Shown: one piece after another, positions 59,206-64,000 of the stretch
Position numbering within the stretch: position 1 is the stretch's first letter
How the letters are laid out: each line of letters starts with the position of its first letter
Assembly (NCBI RefSeq): GCF_019970045.1
Contig: NZ_JAHXYI010000012.1
Span: 61,621-125,620, forward strand
DNA length: 64,000 bases
Source of the DNA: Chryseobacterium sp. GVT01B
GTDB taxonomy: Bacteria > Bacteroidota > Bacteroidia > Flavobacteriales > Weeksellaceae
Direction of reading: 5' to 3'
Translations under genes and position numbers: made by a program
Notes under the pieces: generated by a model
What the model was told of the DNA's origin: nothing
The model's database searches: none
Seen by the model: only the letters and a program-made list of their open reading frames with translations

Positions 59206-61857
59206 TTACATTCTACCACTATCTTTTATCCAAAAAGCTATCTTTTCATTGAAAGATTCTTTCTTTTTAAGGTCTTCCAGCTTTATATGCATTCTGTATC
59301 GCCAATAATGTGGGAAAACCGCAGGATTGTTAATTCTTTCATTGTCAATTTTCTTATTAGTGAGCTCTGCATCCGTTGCCAGAAACTCCTGAATCGGGAA
59401 AATAGCCAGCATAGCTTCATTATATAAATGCTGCTTCATGATGATCTCTGCAAGGTGAGGGCTTAAGTCTGCCGGAGCTTTACCATACTGAATCAGCTGC
59501 TGATTGAAGTATTTTTGTGTAAGGGCAGGATCTTCTTTCCACCATTGTCTCAGGGTTGAGCTGTCGTGTGAAGATGCTGTCACTACATTCATATAGTTGG
59601 CATGCTTAGGATTATAAAACGGAATATTTTCAGAAGGCATTCGCTGTACTTTTAATGCGATGATAGCCAATTCGTCCATTACAACCGGTACACATGCAGG
59701 AACCATTCCCAGGTCTTCCCCGCAGATCAGCATTTTGGTAGCATTCAGGATAACTGGGAGTTTTTCCATTGCTTTTTCAGACCAAAGGTGATCCTGTCTT
59801 CTGAAGAAATAATCGTGATACAGATCATAAATGTTTTTCTGCTCCAGTTCGGAAAGATGTTTGTAAGACTCTGTATTGTATACATTGAACCTTGGGTGAT
59901 AAACTGTTTTCCCGTTTCTCTCTTCTGCTAAAAACAAAACATTAGCACATAGAGCGATCAATTGTTCTTCAAGCGGACCGTATGATTTTTTCTTAAAAAA
60001 ATCAGCCAGTTTTCTCTGGGTATCAAACTCTTCTTTGAATGCATAGGTACCGTCCACATTGCGGTTCATAAATTCAAGGGCTTTTCCGCTATCTTTTCCA
60101 AAATAGTCCCATAAAACCTGATTATTGATAAAAGGCTTGCAATACCTGTCAAAATTAAACGGAATCTGCCAGGCTTTAAATTCCTCCACAACAATAGGAA
60201 CAGCCGGATAAAAGTACCCTAAAATTCCTTGTACGGCAGAAATCGGCATTCTCCATATTCTGAAGAAACCAAGAATGTGGTCAATCCTCATAGCATCGAA
60301 ATACTGTTCCAATGCTTTAAACCTGTTTTTCCACCATCTGTAATCATCTGCTTTCATGGCTTCCCAATTGTAAGTCGGGAATTCCCAGTTTTGTCCCAGT
60401 TCAGTAAATTGATCCGGGGGTGCACCTGCCTGAAAATCCATCCCGAATAATTCAGGCTCTGTCCAGGCTTCTACGGAATATCTGTAAATTCCGATCGGAA
60501 GATCTCCCTTCAACGAAATTCCCAGGTTATGAGCGTAATCAACAGCATCCTTCAGCTGTACATGCAATTGATACTGTACCCATGCATGAAGCATAGAGGA
60601 ATCATAATCTTTACTTTTCGTTGTAAAAAATTGCAAGATTTTTCCTGCAATATATTTTTTATGGGTTTTCCACTCGTTAAAATTGGGTGTCTTATATTTG
60701 TCCCTCAATACACAGAATGCAGAATAAGGAACAAGCCAATGGTCATTATCTTTGATGAATTTTTTGAAGTTTTTGTCTTTGTAGATTTTATCTTTTTCTG
60801 CATAGAAAACAGCGGTAAGATATTTCCACTTACCTTCGATCATTTTTTCATAATCAATCAGATCCAAAGCATTTAACTCCTCCTTTTCAGTTAAATACAT
60901 TTCAACTAATTCTTTCGGTAAAGAATAATCAAGCTTTTCTATAGAGATATATTGTGGATGCAGAGCATAAACAGATACTGCTGCATAAGGATAAGAATCT
61001 GTCCAGGAATAGTTTGCTGTTGTATCATTGATCGGAAGAATCTGAATAATACCAAGATTCGTTTCTCTTGTCCAATCTGCTAATTTTTTAATATCTGCAA
61101 ATTCTCCTACCCCGAAGCCATCTTCGCTTCTCAAAGAGAATACGGGAACAGCAACGCCGGCATCATGATACATCTGATATCCTTTGAATCTAAAATAATG
61201 ATTGGAAACAATCTGTAGAACATCACCTAATGGATTAGCAGCCGTAAATCTGTTTTCTCCGGTTTCCACATCAATGACTCTGTTTTCTTTGATATCGTAA
61301 ATACAATATTTGAATTGGATCAATTCATCCTCCGGAATTTCTACAGAAGCTTCCCACATTCCGAAATCTGTCTGATGCAGATGAATAACTTTTTCATAAC
61401 TCCAGTTTCCTAAGGATGCCGTGCTTCCAAAGAGAACAATTCTCCAATCCGGATTATATATAGGTGCTTCTATTCTGAATAAATGGGTATGTTTTTTTAA
61501 AACCGTTATTTTTTCGGGAACAAAATCATGAAGCTTATTGTAAAGAATTTTGTTATTTAAATAGTTTTCAGGAAAATTTTTGTTATTCCATTCGTCAAAA
61601 ACTATAAACTCCTTATAATTATGGGGAAAACTAAGATGATGCGGAACAAATTCCTCTCTTAATACATTGCCTTTTTCATTAACCACCCGATATTGGTAAG
61701 AAATGGATTTGGAGAAATTGTCAACTTCACATTTCCAAACTCCATTCTCAGCATAAAACATAGTATGGATATGCACTGCAGCTCCTTCTTCACCAATGAC
61801 CAACTGCAAACTTTCTCCAGCCTTTACAATATATCCTACATTAAAGTATAGTTTCAT
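59206..61857 (-). CDS. malQ: 4-alpha-glucanotransferase with tandem N-terminal CBM20 domains
   Basis: The 883-residue protein moves alpha-1,4-glucan segments between oligosaccharides. Two starch-binding CBM20-like modules occupy about residues 1-110 and 120-235 (IVLFGSTASLGNWSYEKV). The GH77 barrel follows with the nucleophile in DAMRIDHILGF, the acid/base Glu in LICGEDLGMVP and the third carboxylate in SSHDSSTLRQWW. This DPE2-like layout is usual for Bacteroidota MalQ and is longer than the E. coli type. No other maltose or glycogen genes are adjacent. Confidence 0.95.
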   Translation of the reverse strand: MKLYFNVGYIVKAGESLQLVIGEEGAAVHIHTMFYAENGVWKCEVDNFSKSISYQYRVVNEKGNVLREEFVPHHLSFPHNYKEFIVFDEWNNKNFPENYLNNKILYNKLHDFVPEKITVLKKHTHLFRIEAPIYNPDWRIVLFGSTASLGNWSYEKVIHLHQTDFGMWEASVEIPEDELIQFKYCIYDIKENRVIDVETGENRFTAANPLGDVLQIVSNHYFRFKGYQMYHDAGVAVPVFSLRSEDGFGVGEFADIKKLADWTRETNLGIIQILPINDTTANYSWTDSYPYAAVSVYALHPQYISIEKLDYSLPKELVEMYLTEKEELNALDLIDYEKMIEGKWKYLTAVFYAEKDKIYKDKNFKKFIKDNDHWLVPYSAFCVLRDKYKTPNFNEWKTHKKYIAGKILQFFTTKSKDYDSSMLHAWVQYQLHVQLKDAVDYAHNLGISLKGDLPIGIYRYSVEAWTEPELFGMDFQAGAPPDQFTELGQNWEFPTYNWEAMKADDYRWWKNRFKALEQYFDAMRIDHILGFFRIWRMPISAVQGILGYFYPAVPIVVEEFKAWQIPFNFDRYCKPFINNQVLWDYFGKDSGKALEFMNRNVDGTYAFKEEFDTQRKLADFFKKKSYGPLEEQLIALCANVLFLAEERNGKTVYHPRFNVYNTESYKHLSELEQKNIYDLYHDYFFRRQDHLWSEKAMEKLPVILNATKMLICGEDLGMVPACVPVVMDELAIIALKVQRMPSENIPFYNPKHANYMNVVTASSHDSSTLRQWWKEDPALTQKYFNQQLIQYGKAPADLSPHLAEIIMKQHLYNEAMLAIFPIQEFLATDAELTNKKIDNERINNPAVFPHYWRYRMHIKLEDLKKKESFNEKIAFWIKDSGRM

Positions 61858-61928
61858 CTATATTTTTTTATAAAAGTACATTTTAATATCGAAAAATAAA
61901 ACTTATTGAATATCAAATAATCATTAAA

Positions 61929-61959
61929 AAACCTTCTCAAACTGATTTGAAAAGGTCTT
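61929..61959 (-). terminator. Candidate terminator of the T9SS gene
   Basis: AACCTTCTCAA pairs with TTGAAAAGGTCTT with mismatches; it lies 25 bp after the stop at 61984 in the minus direction. Confidence 0.5.
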
Positions 61960-61983
61960 TATATTCTTAATGATATTTTGTAA

Positions 61984-63150
61984 TTATCTTGTTACGAGAA
62001 TCTTCTTATTGAAAATTGCTTTTCCGGATTCATCAGTAATATTTACTATATAAGCTCCACTCACCAATCCTTTAAGATATACTTTCTCATCCAGTGAAGT
62101 ATCTTTTACAGACAGATCCTGAGTCATCACATTTTTACCTGACATATCAAAGATATTCAGTTTAATATTACCTTTCACATTCTTATTAGCATGAACATTG
62201 ATATAATGCTCATCAACCTTTGTAGGATAAATATCCAGGTTAGTTGCCACAGCGTTGATATTGGAGGCTTTATCATTCGCAAAATATTTACTTGCCAAAT
62301 CATAAATATGCAGCCCCTGTTCTCCCGGAAGCTGCTTTGCCTGTAAAGTTGAAAGATCTACCTCATATAAGGCAGCTCCTTTTGCACTTGCAATCACCAC
62401 TTTACCCTGAGCGTTCACAGCGGATCCGTTAACAGAATAATTATCTGGAATCCCAGCAATTTTACCAATGAACTTAGCTTTTAACTCTTTTGTCAGAATC
62501 TTGAAGACATTTCCTGAAGCTGCGAAAACATAGAAGTTATTATCTGCATCAGCTATCATATCTCCACCAAATCCAGTTTCCATAGCCGTAAATGAATTTC
62601 TTCCGTTAGAAGAATCATCTTTGATAATCCCCAGATCATTTACTGCATATTGTCCACTCTTTTTACTGATTTCCAAAAACTGTGTTCCGGCATTATTCAC
62701 AGCATAAACATTTCCATCATAGCCTGTTGCCATTCTTGTAATATGAGAATTGATATCACATGATGATACCCTAGCAACTGTATTTTCTACCAATGTGATC
62801 TCCTTAGTCTGTGGATTTAAAACATAAATATTAGACGAAAACATGGGCATATACACCAGATTATTATTCGAAGAATCATAGGCTAATGCAGCCATCGTTA
62901 TGGCTTGAGAATTACTGTATGAGCTTTTATCTTCAGCTACAATGCCTCTTCTGGTCTGTGAAAATACCTTCGCTGAAGAATCGGCCGTAAAAATTTTCTC
63001 TCCGGAAGTTCCATTAGCCGCATCAATGGTACGGAAATCATTGAAAGTGATACTCTGAGTCTGTTTTCCAGCAATCGCAAAGAAATCTTGTTGTGCCTGT
63101 GCATTCACACCGAATAACAATAAAAATAGAGGGAATAAATGTTTTTTCAT
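61984..63150 (-). CDS. Secreted beta-propeller-like protein with T9SS type A sorting domain
   Basis: I start at ATG 63150 (MKKHLFPLFLLLFGVNAQAQ), a signal peptide. The 388-residue protein has a repetitive central part with propeller-like blades (NLVYMPMFSSNIYVLNPQTKEI, GDMIADADNNFYVF, VNAQGKVVIASAKGAALYEV) and a C-terminal T9SS sorting domain (about 315-388: DIYPTKVDEHYINVHA, VSGAYIVNITDESG, KKILVTR). It should be exported by the type IX system to the surface or medium. No neighbour suggests a partner. Confidence 0.85.
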   Translation of the reverse strand: MKKHLFPLFLLLFGVNAQAQQDFFAIAGKQTQSITFNDFRTIDAANGTSGEKIFTADSSAKVFSQTRRGIVAEDKSSYSNSQAITMAALAYDSSNNNLVYMPMFSSNIYVLNPQTKEITLVENTVARVSSCDINSHITRMATGYDGNVYAVNNAGTQFLEISKKSGQYAVNDLGIIKDDSSNGRNSFTAMETGFGGDMIADADNNFYVFAASGNVFKILTKELKAKFIGKIAGIPDNYSVNGSAVNAQGKVVIASAKGAALYEVDLSTLQAKQLPGEQGLHIYDLASKYFANDKASNINAVATNLDIYPTKVDEHYINVHANKNVKGNIKLNIFDMSGKNVMTQDLSVKDTSLDEKVYLKGLVSGAYIVNITDESGKAIFNKKILVTR

Positions 63151-63344
63151 ACTATATATTTTTAGATTCGTAATCATTTTGATATTACTAAGTTACACAA
63201 TTTTCAAGTTAAAAAAACAAAAATCCCGGGTATTTGAATAAAGTTGATGATAAATTAATGAATGTATACCTATATCATTTATTTCTTCATCCTGCAAAAT
63301 CAGTTTCGTTGTAGTTCGAGCTATATAAGTGATTAATCGCCTAT

Positions 63345-63462
63345 ATATTTCAGGAGCATTCTCCCGCTATCCATTCATACTCCTCGCGCCCGCTCTTTCC
63401 CTGACCTTAGCCGAAGCGTTCCGTGCCTGCTCCGGGGTAACCATTACTATCGGGGCTAGGGA
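63345..63462 (-). ncRNA. Candidate flavo-1-type structured RNA
   Basis: On the minus strand a GC-rich stretch begins CCCTAGCCCCGATAG and ends GGATAGCGGGAG, then GCTCCTGAAA. GGAGC in the middle can pair with GCTCC near the 3' end. From memory, the flavo-1 RNA motif of Flavobacteria has such TAGCCCCGAT ... GATAGCGGGA ... GCTCCT blocks. No protein is encoded here. Confidence 0.5.
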
Positions 63463-63568
63463 AGACGAATTATAAATGATGAATTATAAGTTATAAATGA
63501 TGAGTTGTGGAAGCTATCCTGTCTATAAGTCACATGATTTAAATGGTGAGTTACAATATCCACGATCA

Positions 63569-63719
63569 TGTCATTCCGTAGGAATCCAGCCACATTTATT
63601 AGAGTCTAAAAGATTCAAAGGAGTAGCACAGAATTTTTAATACTTAAATGATTTGATAATCTTAGATATACTTGATGATAGAATCTAAAATGGCTTGTTT
63701 AGACTCCTGCGGAATGACA
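63569..63719. repeat. Element bounded by inverted repeats TGTCATTCCGyAGGArTC
   Basis: TGTCATTCCGTAGGAATC at 63569-63586 and GACTCCTGCGGAATGACA at 63702-63719 are inverted copies with two differences over 18 bp. The 115 bp between them are AT-rich and contain AGTCTAAAAGATTC and GAATCTAAAATG as further partial repeats. It has the form of a small miniature element; no transposase is present. Confidence 0.6.
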
Positions 63720-63890
63720 AGGAGTGCTATCAATGATAAGTGATAAATAATCAATGATGAAGGATCTCTGGTATTGGTTGGAAACAGGAACCATTAATCA
63801 TTATTGATTACTCATTGCTTATGTTTGGAGTTGTGTTTTCTTTCGAGTTGTGCTGGGTTTGCTTTGGATTGAAGTTGTGTATAAAGCAAA

Positions 63891-63922
63891 AAAAATCCTT
63901 TATCATAAGATAAAGGATTTTT
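63891..63922 (-). terminator. Terminator of the rRNA operon
   Basis: A 14-bp perfect stem AAAAATCCTTTATC / GATAAAGGATTTTT with an ATAA loop, 15 bp beyond the 5S 3' end on the minus strand; A-runs give the U-tract. Confidence 0.85.
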
Positions 63923-63937
63923 AAAAATAAAATAAAA

Positions 63938-64000
63938 ACTGGCGGCGGCCTACTCTCCCGCTTTCGCAGTACCATCGGCGCTGGTGGGCTTAACTTCTGT
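63938..64000 (-). rRNA. rrf: 5S ribosomal RNA, 3' part (cut by window edge)
   Basis: The minus strand reads ACAGAAGTTAAGCCCACCAG at the window edge and ends in GGGAGAGTAGGCCGCCGCCAGT, the conserved second half of bacterial 5S rRNA. The 5' part, and presumably 23S and 16S genes, lie to the right of the window. Confidence 0.92.

Larger units (their letters stand above)
63178..63937. other. Long non-coding region between the T9SS gene and the rRNA operon
   Basis: No credible coding frame is visible. The region holds the flavo-1-like candidate, an inverted-repeat element (63569-63719), stretches of degenerate AAATGATGA/ATAAGT-like simple repeats (63467-63505 and 63731-63770), and the rRNA terminator (63891-63922). 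Confidence 0.6.

Overview
The window looks like a chromosomal segment of a Chryseobacterium-type member of the Flavobacteriia (Weeksellaceae). The signs are an AT-rich sequence, Bacteroidota promoter elements (TTG and TAnnTTTG) without Shine-Dalgarno sequences, GLPGLI, DUF1573, DUF4292, DUF2851 and DUF4254 proteins, BshA of bacillithiol synthesis, a type IX secretion C-terminal signal, and many exported Zn-peptidases and lipoproteins. It is mostly ordinary chromosome. I see no prophage, integron, CRISPR array, transposase or tRNA. An rRNA operon begins at the right edge (5S, minus strand).

Layout. 1-1267: the 5' part of paaK and a TetR-family (PaaR-like) regulator with a likely operator. 1635-4229: clpB. 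4546-12554: four paralogous M43 zinc-metalloprotease lipoproteins, interrupted by a hypothetical protein, a 7-TM protein, a NarL-type histidine kinase and its response regulator. 12661-22389: a PAP2/beta-barrel protein, an M1 peptidase, a TonB-receptor-like protein, a GLPGLI protein with a divergent OmpR-type two-component system, and an endonuclease/phosphatase-family protein. 22456-26109: a compact five-gene minus-strand operon (DUF2589 protein, two uncharacterised proteins, a cytoplasmic S8 subtilase and a small I9-like protein). 26288-36985: an M1 peptidase, an SDR reductase, a DUF1573 protein with a divergent second OmpR-type two-component system, a GH92 glycosidase, a TPR protein flanked by REP-like repeats, and dihydroorotase. 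37086-44146: envelope and housekeeping genes (flippase, nucleotidyltransferase, DUF4292 lipoprotein, EnvC-like, TatA, DUF4254, lipoprotein, RibA). 45055-50045: GH3, BshA, DUF2851, PspC-like and GNAT. 50179-53388: SIMPL and three tandem carboxypeptidase-regulatory-like exported proteins. 53550-63150: AddA-like helicase/nuclease, ferritin, Spy-like protein, a GGFR-repeat protein, MalQ and a T9SS-sorted protein. 63178-64000: a non-coding region with a flavo-1-like RNA candidate, an inverted-repeat element, and the terminator and 3' end of 5S rRNA.

How it works together. Both OmpR-type systems have hexamer direct repeats with 11-bp spacing in their own divergent promoter regions. For the first system the same repeat also lies upstream of the TonB-receptor-like gene, which suggests a small regulon of receptor, GLPGLI protein and two-component system. 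The NarL-type system sits inside the M43 array, and its operon promoter shares a 14-bp box with three of the four protease genes. The least explained unit is the S8 subtilase, I9-like and DUF2589 operon. It has its own candidate promoter and terminator, overlapping genes and no signal peptides, and is my best candidate for an undescribed system.
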